Below, piece after piece: positions 45,009 to 53,627 of a stretch of 64,000 bases of DNA. The stretch comes from Maricurvus nonylphenolicus (GTDB lineage: Bacteria > Pseudomonadota > Gammaproteobacteria > Pseudomonadales > Cellvibrionaceae): assembly GCF_042854845.1 (NCBI RefSeq), contig NZ_AP031498.1, positions 1,612,001-1,676,000 of the forward strand, written 5' to 3'. Numbering within the stretch: position 1 is the stretch's first letter; each line of letters starts with the position of its first letter. Under the pieces are notes generated by a model that saw only the letters and a program-made list of their open reading frames with translations, did not search any database and was not told where the DNA came from. A program made the position numbers and the translations under genes.

Positions 45009-45758
45009 ATGAAACCCAATGTTCGTTGGTTTACCTATATCCAGATTTTTTTATTGTTGGCGATGGTGGTCGGCATTATCGGTTATCGCAGTAGCGTTTT
45101 ACCGTTTAGTGCCTTGGGGCTTACCTTTGCGGTGTCGCTGGGGGGATTGTTATTGGTGGCTGCCATCAGCTTGGGGGCTTTACCGGTGGCCTGGTTTAAA
45201 CGCCACGGACGCTTGGCCAAGCATGCAGTGGTGGCCATGGTGCTTGGGGGCTTGCCACTAGTGACCATGATGCTGATGGTGGGGGCTGCAGGCTTTTCTG
45301 TGCCGCGTATTCACGATATCTCCACGGATACGGTGACTCCGCCAGAGTTTGTGGCTGCACAGCAGGAGCGTTTGGCCACAGAGAATACGCTGGTTTATGG
45401 TGGGGAAGCGTTGGCTGCTCAGCAACAAAAAGCTTACCCGCATATCCAGCCTTACCAATCGGCCAGCGATGCTCAACAAACCTTTAGCCAGGCCTTGGCA
45501 ACTGTTAATCAGCTGGGGTGGCGGGTGATTCGTGAAGATGCTGCTGCCGGAGTTATTGAGGCAGTAGAGGAAACCAAGGTATTTGGTTTTAAGGACGATG
45601 TAATTATCCGTATTACGCCGCTGGCTTTTGGAAATCAGGAAGGCGGCAGTCGTGTGGATGTGCGTTCAGTATCGCGGGTAGGGGTAAGTGATTTGGGGGC
45701 TAACGCCAAACGTATTCAGCGTTATCTGGATAGGCTGGATGCTAATCTTGGCGGTTAA
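45009..45758 (+). CDS. DUF1499 membrane protein
   Basis: 249 aa. Three membrane helices in the first ~100 residues, then a DUF1499 domain beginning PRIHDISTDTVTPPEF. AGGAGG lies before the ATG at 45009, which is preferred over the upstream TTG. Function unknown. Confidence 0.88.
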   Translation: MKPNVRWFTYIQIFLLLAMVVGIIGYRSSVLPFSALGLTFAVSLGGLLLVAAISLGALPVAWFKRHGRLAKHAVVAMVLGGLPLVTMMLMVGAAGFSVPRIHDISTDTVTPPEFVAAQQERLATENTLVYGGEALAAQQQKAYPHIQPYQSASDAQQTFSQALATVNQLGWRVIREDAAAGVIEAVEETKVFGFKDDVIIRITPLAFGNQEGGSRVDVRSVSRVGVSDLGANAKRIQRYLDRLDANLGG

Positions 45759-45776
45759 TTGTGTTGGCAGGCGGGT

Positions 45777-46568
45777 TTAATCGTAAACCCGCTTTTTCTT
45801 CCAGCTGTCATCGTCTTCGTTTAGCTCATCCCACTCTTTGGCGGCGGCATCCCGTGACGCTACGCTGTGTTCACTTTCCTTATAATCTGGTTCTTCTTCT
45901 TCCAGCTGGTCTTCCAGTTGGGCAATCACGGTTTTTAACTGGGCGATTTGTTTTTGATAGGTGCCCTGGGCGTTTTCCTTGGTCAGCAGTTTAAGCGCCA
46001 GGGTGTAGTAGTGCACCGCAAGGCGTGCCTTGTTGTTCTGTTGGGATTGCTTGGCATTTAGCAGGTAGGCGTCAACGGTCATTTGTAGCACCAGGTTTTT
46101 AATCTGGCGTTCGTAGTTGGCGCTTTGGGCCTTGCTAATATTGCCGCGGTTTACCATGGAGGCAATAAATTTGTTCAACTCCTGCAGGTACTTTTTAACT
46201 TCTTTTACCTGCTGGGGGTTATCCAGCTGCTTGCGTTTGGTCTTTTGCGGCTTGCGCTTAATTTCTTCGAGCTGTTTGCTGAATAGCTGTAACTCTTCGA
46301 CGTAGGTCTTGTTATCCGGTTCGATGCGGGCCAGTTGCTCGGTCACGTCCACCAGGCAGCGGTTGACCAGGGCTTGCAAGTCCTTGGTCAGGAAGTCGGG
46401 GGGGAAGCCGTTCAGCATATATTTAAAGTTACGCGAACGGGTTTTAAGGGCCGCCAGCAGGCGCTGCTTTTGCTTGCGCTTCTTGTCGATACTTTGCGAA
46501 ACAAATGCATAGCAGGACAGGGCAATCAGCAGTGCAACAATAATACCGATGATATAGGCAGACGACAT
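45777..46568 (-). CDS. Membrane-anchored coiled-coil protein, unknown
   Basis: 263 aa. One N-terminal membrane helix (5-25), then a charged coiled-coil region rich in Lys and Gln and an acidic end (EEEEPDY, NEDDDSW). No domain is recognised. It is convergent with the DUF1499 gene, 18 bases apart. Confidence 0.75.
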   Translation of the reverse strand: MSSAYIIGIIVALLIALSCYAFVSQSIDKKRKQKQRLLAALKTRSRNFKYMLNGFPPDFLTKDLQALVNRCLVDVTEQLARIEPDNKTYVEELQLFSKQLEEIKRKPQKTKRKQLDNPQQVKEVKKYLQELNKFIASMVNRGNISKAQSANYERQIKNLVLQMTVDAYLLNAKQSQQNNKARLAVHYYTLALKLLTKENAQGTYQKQIAQLKTVIAQLEDQLEEEEPDYKESEHSVASRDAAAKEWDELNEDDDSWKKKRVYD

Positions 46569-46943
46569 AAGCTAAGCCGGAACCTCTTGTTCTTTAGTGG
46601 GCGCGCTGCCAGTTGGTGCGAGCCGGTTGTGATTATTATAGGTCGGTCATGATGTCCCATGCTAACGAGTTGCTTGAAATCTGGCAAATAGACTGCTGAT
46701 TTTCGAGCCTTTTTTAGCTTTTTTGTGGTTTAAACCGGTTTTTTTCGCCGCAGCCCGCCAGAGCTGTGGCTCAGGGCCGTCTACAGGCGGTTTCTTGACG
46801 CTAAGTCCTTGTTTCAGAAGCAGTTCATAGCATTTTGCTTTAGCAAAAAAAATTGTGACTTGTAGTTGACACAGACGCCGCGGCTACATAGAATGCGCCC
46901 CACTTCTGGTGAGGAGCCAACCGCTCCAAACAAGAAGGTCCGG
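46569..46943 (+). promoter_or_regulatory. Gap with tRNA promoter and UP-like element
   Basis: 375 bases without a gene. At 46866-46894 TTGACA, a 17-base spacer and TAGAAT form a good sigma-70 promoter. A-rich bases (AGCAAAAAAAATT) lie just upstream as an UP-like element, and the GC-rich GCGCCCC follows the -10, as in stringently controlled stable RNA promoters. Confidence 0.85.
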
Positions 46944-47019
46944 GTCCCCTTCGTCTAGAGGCCTAGGACACCGCCCTTTCACGGCGGTAACAGGGGTTCG
47001 ACTCCCCTAGGGGACGCCA
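46944..47019 (+). tRNA. tRNA-Glu (TTC), copy 1
   Basis: 76 bases with encoded CCA. Acceptor stem GTCCCCT/AGGGGAC, anticodon loop CTTTCAC with anticodon TTC, T-loop TTCGACT. Reads glutamate GAA/GAG codons. It is a substrate for the MnmC pathway encoded in this window. Confidence 0.97.
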
Positions 47020-47021
47020 TT

Positions 47022-47097
47022 GCGGAATTAGCTCAGTTGGTAGAGCGATACCTTGCCAAGGTATAGGTCACCGGTTCGAACCCGGTATTCCGCTCCA
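47022..47097 (+). tRNA. tRNA-Gly (GCC), copy 1
   Basis: 76 bases with encoded CCA. Acceptor stem GCGGAAT/ATTCCGC, anticodon GCC in CTTGCCAA, T-loop TTCGAAC. It starts 2 bases after tRNA-Glu, so they share a transcript. Confidence 0.97.
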
Positions 47098-47137
47098 AAT
47101 TTCCGGTCTGGATCTTTATTGAGGTCGAGGCCACAAG

Positions 47138-47169
47138 AAGCCGCATAGATGTTATTGTGCGGCTTTTTT
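47138..47169 (+). terminator. Terminator between the two tRNA pairs
   Basis: AAGCCGCA / TGCGGCTT arms with a 12-base loop and a T-run, placed after the first pair and before the second. The second pair then depends on read-through or its own promoter. Confidence 0.75.
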
Positions 47170-47193
47170 ATCCTAGGAAGGAAACCCGTTTCC

Positions 47194-47269
47194 GTCCCCT
47201 TCGTCTAGAGGCCTAGGACACCGCCCTTTCACGGCGGTAACAGGGGTTCGACTCCCCTAGGGGACGCCA
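47194..47269 (+). tRNA. tRNA-Glu (TTC), copy 2
   Basis: Identical in sequence to copy 1 at 46944, with CCA encoded. It arises from duplication of the Glu-Gly pair. Confidence 0.97.
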
Positions 47270-47274
47270 TATTC

Positions 47275-47350
47275 GCGGAATTAGCTCAGTTGGTAGAGCG
47301 ATACCTTGCCAAGGTATAGGTCACCGGTTCGAACCCGGTATTCCGCTCCA
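47275..47350 (+). tRNA. tRNA-Gly (GCC), copy 2
   Basis: Identical to copy 1 at 47022, with CCA encoded. The spacer to tRNA-Glu is 5 bases here instead of 2. Confidence 0.97.
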
Positions 47351-47391
47351 GGCATAAAAAAACCAGCTTTTTAGCTGGTTTTTTTATGCCT
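47350..47391. terminator. Strong bidirectional terminator
   Basis: Perfect 19-base arms around TTTT, with A-run on one side and T-run on the other, between the last tRNA and the convergent porin gene. Confidence 0.93.
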
Positions 47392-47400
47392 GTCCGATTG

Positions 47401-48549
47401 TCAGAGTTTGATGGTGTAGCGCAGGTAAAAGTCGACATCTTCGCGCTTATCCACAGCATCGGTCAGCTTCTCATCGTCTTCCCTATGCCGAATACGCGCT
47501 TCAAGTTTTTGCTTCTTATTGATCTTCCATTGGTAGCGAATTTCGTTGAGCACGATATTGCTGGAAAAGTCTGGTGATAATAGCCAGCCGGCCTCGGCTT
47601 TACCGTGTACATAGGCCAGATTGTGGTCGGGCAGCATATTGAGCCAGTTGAAGGATATCTGGTAGGCCAGGCCGCCACTGTCACCGCTGGAACCGGTTTT
47701 GACGGTGGTTTCCTTGGGGGTGTCTACGGCATAGCCAATTTCTGTGCCCAGCTGGAAGCTCTGTTTGTCGTTAATGGGCCAGCGTGCCGAGGTGCGACCG
47801 ACAAAGGCCAAGTAGTCTTCTGCCGATGTGGTGTTGTCATCATCGTCATCCAGGGCGCTGGGCAAGTAGGTGATATCGAATGCCCGCTGATTGATGGGGC
47901 CGAGTTTGTTGCTGTTGGTCAGGCTGGTGAACAGCGAGGTGCGGCTATCGCTGTCGGCGAAATCAAGGGGGGAGCGGCGGACTTCACTGGCGCCTTCCTC
48001 ATCGTTGTACTCGACAATAACGTGGCCCTGCCAGCCGGATTTAAATTGATAACGGGCATAAACCCCGTCGGTCCAGGCGATCTCAGTGTTATTGCTGGTG
48101 CCGCGATCGAGGGATTTTTTCGCTACACCATCGAGTTTGAATTCGGTTTGCATACGACCAAGCTTTAGGCTCCATTGGTCGTTGTTGTAGCCCACAAATA
48201 ACTGATCGATGGTGGAATAGCCCAGAGCCATACCGGTATTACTGGTCGCGTGCCAGTCAACGGTAAAGTGGGTGTTGGCTTCTTTGGTGCTATAGCGGCC
48301 AGCGGCGCGGCCTTGAGCGTACCACTGCTCATTGAATTGCCATTTTGCCCCTGCACGTACGCGCAGACGGAACTCGTCTGTTACATCATCGTTGCCATCG
48401 CGTTTATCGCGGTGCAGAGTGAAGTAGCCGGTTCTGATATCGCCAATAGCTGTCATATCATCAGCCGCCAGGCTGGTGTGGCTGATGAGGGCGGCGCCGA
48501 GCAATAAGCTGCTACAGCCCAGTAGGCTTGATAGTTTTGCTGATTTCAT
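47401..48549 (-). CDS. Outer membrane beta-barrel (porin-like) protein
   Basis: 382 aa. Signal peptide to SLAADD (~28), then alternating strands with many Tyr/Trp/Asp and a terminal RYTIKL. It resembles alginate/phosphate-type porins of marine gammaproteobacteria, but the specific family is not clear. It uses a separate gene start with GGAGGC-like bases upstream and shares the terminator with the tRNAs. Confidence 0.8.
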   Translation of the reverse strand: MKSAKLSSLLGCSSLLLGAALISHTSLAADDMTAIGDIRTGYFTLHRDKRDGNDDVTDEFRLRVRAGAKWQFNEQWYAQGRAAGRYSTKEANTHFTVDWHATSNTGMALGYSTIDQLFVGYNNDQWSLKLGRMQTEFKLDGVAKKSLDRGTSNNTEIAWTDGVYARYQFKSGWQGHVIVEYNDEEGASEVRRSPLDFADSDSRTSLFTSLTNSNKLGPINQRAFDITYLPSALDDDDDNTTSAEDYLAFVGRTSARWPINDKQSFQLGTEIGYAVDTPKETTVKTGSSGDSGGLAYQISFNWLNMLPDHNLAYVHGKAEAGWLLSPDFSSNIVLNEIRYQWKINKKQKLEARIRHREDDEKLTDAVDKREDVDFYLRYTIKL

Positions 48550-48751
48550 GATGGAGGCTCAGGTCGGATTGCGTGCTTCTTGCTGCAATAAAAATGTCAT
48601 AAATTTGAGTTTGGCTTGAAACCCGATTTTGTCAATAGTGAAAACCTTTCGTTAATGTGGGATTTATTGAGATATATATTTCTATTGTGGCTGATAATTT
48701 GTGGTTGTATTGCAATTTCATCCTAATTTGTTTTGTTAATTAGGATGAGTG

Positions 48752-48780
48752 TTGATTCGTTCCCTCTCCGTCGCTATAGT
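48752..48780 (+). promoter_or_regulatory. Promoter of the leu leader
   Basis: TTGATT (48752) and TATAGT (48775) with a 17-base spacer, 30 bases before the leader peptide start. The remainder of 48550-48751 is AT-rich with nothing clear. Confidence 0.65.
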
Positions 48781-48809
48781 TTGCCCCATATTCAATGGAT
48801 TAAAAGACG

Positions 48810-48905
48810 ATGAATTCGCCATTTGTTGCTCAAACAGCAATCTCCAAGACCTCTTCCTTCGGTGCCTGCGAACTGCAGTCACTTCTGCTATTACGACTGC
48901 TATAG
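48810..48905 (+). CDS. leuL: Leu operon leader peptide (LeuL)
   Basis: 31 codons: ATG at 48810, stop TAG at 48903. The end reads S-L-L-L-L-R-L-L, six leucines in seven residues just before the stop, with Leu also at 22. It lies between a promoter and leuA, on the same strand. Such peptides make ribosomes stall when Leu-tRNA is short, which changes RNA folding and lets leuA be transcribed. A hairpin overlapping the stop (48905-48943, 8 base pairs) is the likely first part of this switch. Confidence 0.82.
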   Translation: MNSPFVAQTAISKTSSFGACELQSLLLLRLL

Positions 48906-49018
48906 GGTGACGTAGAGCGCACTACAGGCGTTTAACGTTACCCGAGATTTCATCTAGCCTCTTAATTAGTTTTTATTTGTATAAATGACATTCCTGCCAT
49001 CTAAAGCAAAGGCAGGAA
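48905..49018 (+). promoter_or_regulatory. leu attenuator region
   Basis: Hairpin 1: GGGTGACG (48905) with CGTTACCC (48936-48943). Hairpin 2: TTCCTGCC (48991) with GGCAGGAA (49011). A T-rich stretch (TTAGTTTTTATTTG, near 48967) lies between. No classic GC hairpin plus T-run terminator could be placed with certainty, so the exact fold is open. Confidence 0.5.
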
Positions 49019-49038
49019 AGATACGGTGTAAATACCCT

Positions 49039-50592
49039 ATGAATGCTTCAGCAAAAGATAAATTAGTTATTTTTGATACGACCCTGCGTGATGGTGAGCA
49101 GAGCCCAGGGGCGTCGATGACCAAAGAAGAAAAAATCCGCATTGCCAAGATGCTGGAAAAAATGCGTGTCGATGTTATCGAGGCGGGTTTTGCCATTGCC
49201 AGCCCAGGTGATTTTGAAGCGGTAAAAGCCGTTGCCGAGGTGGTGAAGGATTCCACGATTTGTAGTTTGGCCCGTGCGGTGCGTCCGGATATTGAGCGTG
49301 CCGGTGAAGCCCTGAAAAATGCCAACTCAGGGCGAATTCATACCTTTATTGCGACTTCGCCTATCCATATGAAGTACAAGCTGCAGATGGAGCCGGATCA
49401 GGTGTTGGAGCAAGCGGTTAACGCCGTGAAAATGGCCCGCAACTTTACCGACAATGTGGAGTTCTCCCTGGAAGATGGCAGCCGCACTGAGCCGGAGTTT
49501 ATGTACCGGATTGTTGAGGCGGTGATTAACGCCGGTGCCGGTACCATTAATATTCCTGATACTGTCGGGTACGGAACGCCGGAAGAGTACGGTCAGATGT
49601 TTGGCAATGTGATTACCAATGTCCCTAACTCTGACAAGGCGATCTTCTCTACCCATTGTCACAACGATTTGGGCTTGGCGGTGGCCAACTCCCTGTCTGC
49701 GGTGATGAACGGTGTGCGTCAGGTGGAGTGTACGATCAACGGTTTGGGTGAGCGTGCCGGTAATGCCTCGTTGGAAGAGGTAGTGATGGCAGTGAATACC
49801 CGTAAGGATTTCTATCCGGTAACCACCGGAATCGATACTTCTCACATTGTGCCGACCTCGCGTCTGGTGGCCAGTGTTACCGGCTTCCCGGTGCAGCCTA
49901 ACAAGGCAATTGTGGGTGCCAATGCTTTTGCTCACGAATCCGGTATTCACCAGGACGGCGTTCTGAAACACCGCGAAACCTACGAAATTATGCGTGCCGA
50001 AGATGTGGGCTGGAACACCAACAAGTTGGTGTTGGGTAAGCATTCCGGCCGTGCCGCTGTGAAAGCCCGTTTTGAAGAGTTGGGCATTACCTTTGAATCC
50101 AGCGAAGATTTCCAGACCGTGTTTACCAACTTTAAAGATCTTGCTGATAAGAAGCATGAAATCTTCGATGAAGACTTACAGGCATTGGTTAGCGATAGTC
50201 GTCCGCAGGATGTTCAGGAAACCTATCAATTTGATTCTATGGAAGTGGCCTGCAAAACCGGTCAAAAACCCAAGGCGGATTTGGTGTTGAAGGTGAATGG
50301 CGCCGAGCAACGTTGCAGCGCCGAGGGTAGTGGCCCGGTTGATGCAGCCTTTAAAGCGATTGAGCAGGTTGCCAAGAGCCAGGCGGAGCTGATCTTGTAC
50401 TCTGTGAATGCTATTACCGAAGGCACCGAAGCTCAGGGGGATGTGACTGTGCGCCTGGAGCGCGACGGTCAGCTGGTCAACGGTGTCGGTGCCGATACCG
50501 ATATTGTTGCTGCGTCTGCCAAGGCCTATCTGCATGCGCTGAATCTGTTAGAATCGGGCGATAAAGCTCACCCGCAACGCGACGGTGTATAA
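49039..50592 (+). CDS. leuA: 2-isopropylmalate synthase
   Basis: 517 aa. DTTLRDGEQSPGASM at the start holds the metal Asp and the substrate site, with HCHNDLGLAVANSL and NGLGERAGNASLEE further on. The C-terminal ~120 residues form the leucine-sensing regulatory domain. It performs the first committed step of leucine synthesis. The ATG at 49039 matches family starts; the TTG- or ATG-led longer frame to 48985 is unlikely. Confidence 0.96.
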   Translation: MNASAKDKLVIFDTTLRDGEQSPGASMTKEEKIRIAKMLEKMRVDVIEAGFAIASPGDFEAVKAVAEVVKDSTICSLARAVRPDIERAGEALKNANSGRIHTFIATSPIHMKYKLQMEPDQVLEQAVNAVKMARNFTDNVEFSLEDGSRTEPEFMYRIVEAVINAGAGTINIPDTVGYGTPEEYGQMFGNVITNVPNSDKAIFSTHCHNDLGLAVANSLSAVMNGVRQVECTINGLGERAGNASLEEVVMAVNTRKDFYPVTTGIDTSHIVPTSRLVASVTGFPVQPNKAIVGANAFAHESGIHQDGVLKHRETYEIMRAEDVGWNTNKLVLGKHSGRAAVKARFEELGITFESSEDFQTVFTNFKDLADKKHEIFDEDLQALVSDSRPQDVQETYQFDSMEVACKTGQKPKADLVLKVNGAEQRCSAEGSGPVDAAFKAIEQVAKSQAELILYSVNAITEGTEAQGDVTVRLERDGQLVNGVGADTDIVAASAKAYLHALNLLESGDKAHPQRDGV

Positions 50593-50611
50593 CCTATAAC
50601 CAGGCCTCACT

Positions 50612-51478
50612 ATGAATGAACTCCAGCGCCAGCAGTATCTCGATGCATTGGGTGTAGATACCTATATGCCGCGCTGGGTTCTGCCCCATGCACCGGAGCC
50701 GGTGGCCTGTGATGTATCTTTTATTCCGTCGGAGTTAGAGGGCAGTGAAGGGGGTGGTGAAGGGATCAGCGCTGCCGTAGCGTCGCAACCCGCCGTCAAC
50801 GATTCCGCTGCTACCCCAGTAGCGAGGCCTGCTTCTACTGGCGCTGCGCCTCAGGGGCAGGCTTCATCCTCTTCTGTGTTGGCTGTTTTAAGTGGTGAAA
50901 CGCCTACCGCAGATAAAGTGCCTGCAGTTGAGACTGTGGCTGAGGTTAAAGATACTTCGGTGCCTACAGCAACCGAGCAGGCCAAACCACAGGCTGCATC
51001 AGAGCCTGTACCTGCGTTTGCACTCAGTATCTGGCGTATCAGTGAGGATTTACTCATCATCGATTCCCGCCAGGCGCAGTTAGCGTTGCCCACTGAGCCT
51101 CTGCTGATCAATATTCTGGCGGCATTGGGTTACCCTCGTCAGCCTTTACCCAAAACCGAAGTGATTCGTTGGCCTATGGTCGACAACCCCTTTGTAGGTC
51201 AGTCTGAAGCCGATGCCCGCGAAATGCTGGAAGCTTATTTGGACGGCAAGTTATTAACCCATCCCACAAAGCATTTATTGTTAATGGGTGATGAGGCGGC
51301 ACGTTATATTCTGCCGGCAGAGCAGTCTTTGGCTGACGTGCAGGGTAAGGCGATTGAATTGCCTCAGCATAAGGCCGAAGCCATTGTCGTGCCTAGTCTT
51401 TCTGACATGTTGCAGGACCCGTTGCAAAAACGCCTTACGTGGCAAGCGATTCAGCCGCTTGTGTTGAGCCAGGAATAG
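50612..51478 (+). CDS. holD: Probable DNA polymerase III psi subunit (HolD-like)
   Basis: 288 aa. The N-terminus RQQYLDALGVDTYMPRW parallels the E. coli psi tail that binds chi, and the C-terminal ~155 residues have LPTEPLLINILAALG and PSLSDMLQDPLQKRLTWQAI in the same order as psi. Between them is a ~90-residue Ala/Pro/Thr-rich linker absent from E. coli HolD. rimI lies directly downstream, the same arrangement as E. coli holD-rimI. Assignment rests on these resemblances. Confidence 0.65.
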   Translation: MNELQRQQYLDALGVDTYMPRWVLPHAPEPVACDVSFIPSELEGSEGGGEGISAAVASQPAVNDSAATPVARPASTGAAPQGQASSSSVLAVLSGETPTADKVPAVETVAEVKDTSVPTATEQAKPQAASEPVPAFALSIWRISEDLLIIDSRQAQLALPTEPLLINILAALGYPRQPLPKTEVIRWPMVDNPFVGQSEADAREMLEAYLDGKLLTHPTKHLLLMGDEAARYILPAEQSLADVQGKAIELPQHKAEAIVVPSLSDMLQDPLQKRLTWQAIQPLVLSQE

Positions 51479-51505
51479 GTAAGCCTCGACAAGGACAATG
51501 TTGTG

Positions 51506-51979
51506 ATGGATGGCTCTGACACTCAGTCGCTGCAATGGCGCAAGCTGACCTCCGAGGATCTGCAGGCGATGCTTGTGATAGAGCAGGCCGCACACTCTCA
51601 CCCCTGTAGTTCCTCTGTTTTACTTTCGTTTCTCAATAGGCCCACTGCCCAGGTATGGGGTGTGATTAAAGGGCAGAAACTGTTGGGCTTCAGTATTGTG
51701 TCTGTGGTGGTGGATGAATCCGAGCTGATTAATATTGCCGTTCACCCTCAAGCGCAGGGCAAAGGACTTGGCAGGCAGTTACTGCAACAGGCCATTGAGC
51801 AATTACCGGATACAGTTCGCGGCATGTTTCTGGAGGTACGGCAGAGTAACGAGGCTGCCATTGCTCTGTATGATCGCATGGGGTTTATCGAAACCGGCGT
51901 GCGGAAGAATTATTACCCCACTAAGCAGGGTCGAGAGAATGCACTCTTAATGGCCCGAGACTTTTCACTGGAGTCATAA
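51506..51979 (+). CDS. rimI: Ribosomal protein S18 alanine N-acetyltransferase RimI
   Basis: 157 aa GNAT enzyme. VHPQAQGKGLGRQLL binds acetyl-CoA and LEVRQSNEAAIALYDRMGF is the RimI motif B. It acetylates ribosomal protein S18. The ATG at 51506 has AAGGAC upstream; GTG at 51503 is less likely. Confidence 0.93.
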   Translation: MDGSDTQSLQWRKLTSEDLQAMLVIEQAAHSHPCSSSVLLSFLNRPTAQVWGVIKGQKLLGFSIVSVVVDESELINIAVHPQAQGKGLGRQLLQQAIEQLPDTVRGMFLEVRQSNEAAIALYDRMGFIETGVRKNYYPTKQGRENALLMARDFSLES

Positions 51980-51994
51980 TTTTCGGCAACAGAC

Positions 51995-53482
51995 TCAGTA
52001 ACCTCTTAGCCAGCTCTGCAAGGCTGCTTTTTCCTCTTCACTAAAGACCAATCCCAAGTGAGTGCGGCGATATAAAATATCGTCGGTGCTACAGGCCCAT
52101 TCTTCTTCACATAAGTAACGTACTTCTTGTTCATAGAGCCGATGGCCGAAGTGTTGGCCCAGATCGCCGAGGCGCTTGGCATCCTGCAGGATGCGATAAC
52201 TTAAGGTGCCGTAATTGTTGGCCAACCTCTGTATCAAATCGATAGGCAGCAATGGGTAGCTGTTGTGTAGCTCATCGATAAAGGCCTCAAGGTCACCATC
52301 AATGATGTCGCCACCTGGCAGAGGTGATTCAGCCTGCTGTTGATTGGGTGTTTTGCCGCTGTAGGGCTGCAGGATTCGCAGTGCCTGTATGGCCAGGCGG
52401 CGATGGCCAGCCAGTGAACCGCCAAAAATATTCAACAGTGGGGTGTGGCCGTCGGGGCAATCCAGGTCTAAAAAGTATTGCCGGCTTTTTTGCGTGTCAC
52501 AACAGGTGGGGTCGTCATAGATCGCACGAATACCCCAGTGTCGGTGCACAATGTCATCGGTACTTAATTTATTTTGAAAGTGATGGTTGACCAAATCGAT
52601 CAGCTGTTGCTCTTGCTGCGGACAGGGTTCCAGTGCCGGTGATTGGCTGCTACCAATCAGAAAACACTGATGGTGGTAAGGGGTGACCGTTACCAGGCGG
52701 CCATCCAGAGCTTGCAGGGTAAAACACTGCCTTGGCCATTCCGGTTTACGGACCACCAGCGTACTGCCGCCAAAGCGTTTAACCTGACATCGTGACGGGC
52801 ATTGAATTGCTTCTTGCAAAAGGTGACTGGCTGCTTCGCCGGCAGCGTTAACCAGGATATTGGCATGGAAGCTCAGCGGATGTTGATCCGGATTTTCGAC
52901 TTGCAGCAACCAGTGTTTTGCCTCGGTTAAGCGGGCGGCCTGGGTTAAGCGATGATGGGGCAATATTGTTGCCCCGTGGGCCTTGGCGGCTAACGCCTGG
53001 CTAACGGTATAGCGGCTGCCATTTAACAAACAATCGGTGTAGACATGAATACTGTTGCCGGTATCACTTAAAAACGGCTTGGTTAAAAACGCGCGTGGAC
53101 AGTGGTAGTCATCCCGAGAGATTTTCAGTGGCTGCATGCGCCGATACACAAAGCAGCCGGTTCTCACCCGGCGGTGGCTGCGGACATCCAGATTATCGAG
53201 TAGGGCAAATAGCCTGGGGCGCACCAGATGTGGGGCACGTTTGCAGGCCAAGGCCTGTTCTTGCAGGTTATTGCGCACCGTATCCAGAGCCAGGTTTTCA
53301 AGCTGGCGGATATCACCGCTAAACAGTCCGGAAGTGGCTGAAGAGGCCCCGTTAGCGATATCCCCCGCTTCAAAAACGATGGTCTTAAGGCCCAGGGCAG
53401 CCGCTTCACTGGCCAGTGTTACGCCGTGAATACCACCACCAATTATGGCTATATCGTAAACGGGGATCGGGGCTTCGTTCAT
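51995..53482 (-). CDS. GlpD-like FAD glycerol-3-phosphate dehydrogenase
   Basis: 495 aa. GGGIHGVTLASEAA binds FAD. The C-terminal EWACSTDDILYRRTHLGL is the GlpD family mark. It oxidises glycerol-3-phosphate in the membrane and feeds electrons to quinones. The usual R-D-G sequence at the start of GlpD (GGRDGxG) is replaced by GGGIHG, so it is a divergent member. No glp genes lie nearby. Confidence 0.85.
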   Translation of the reverse strand: MNEAPIPVYDIAIIGGGIHGVTLASEAAALGLKTIVFEAGDIANGASSATSGLFSGDIRQLENLALDTVRNNLQEQALACKRAPHLVRPRLFALLDNLDVRSHRRVRTGCFVYRRMQPLKISRDDYHCPRAFLTKPFLSDTGNSIHVYTDCLLNGSRYTVSQALAAKAHGATILPHHRLTQAARLTEAKHWLLQVENPDQHPLSFHANILVNAAGEAASHLLQEAIQCPSRCQVKRFGGSTLVVRKPEWPRQCFTLQALDGRLVTVTPYHHQCFLIGSSQSPALEPCPQQEQQLIDLVNHHFQNKLSTDDIVHRHWGIRAIYDDPTCCDTQKSRQYFLDLDCPDGHTPLLNIFGGSLAGHRRLAIQALRILQPYSGKTPNQQQAESPLPGGDIIDGDLEAFIDELHNSYPLLPIDLIQRLANNYGTLSYRILQDAKRLGDLGQHFGHRLYEQEVRYLCEEEWACSTDDILYRRTHLGLVFSEEEKAALQSWLRGY

Positions 53483-53627
53483 GGCTTATCATCGCTTTAG
53501 TGTCTTATCTTCAGTTTAGCTTATTAGAACGGTAAGTTTGGGGTATATAGCGATTGTTTATAATGGGCCTTGTGCCACTGAATCCGTATAATGGCGGCCT
53601 TTTGCCATAACGGGCCTTCCCTGACAT

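Noticed and set aside
49327..50157. 276-codon minus-strand open frame
   Set aside because: Antisense to leuA, no recognisable motif.
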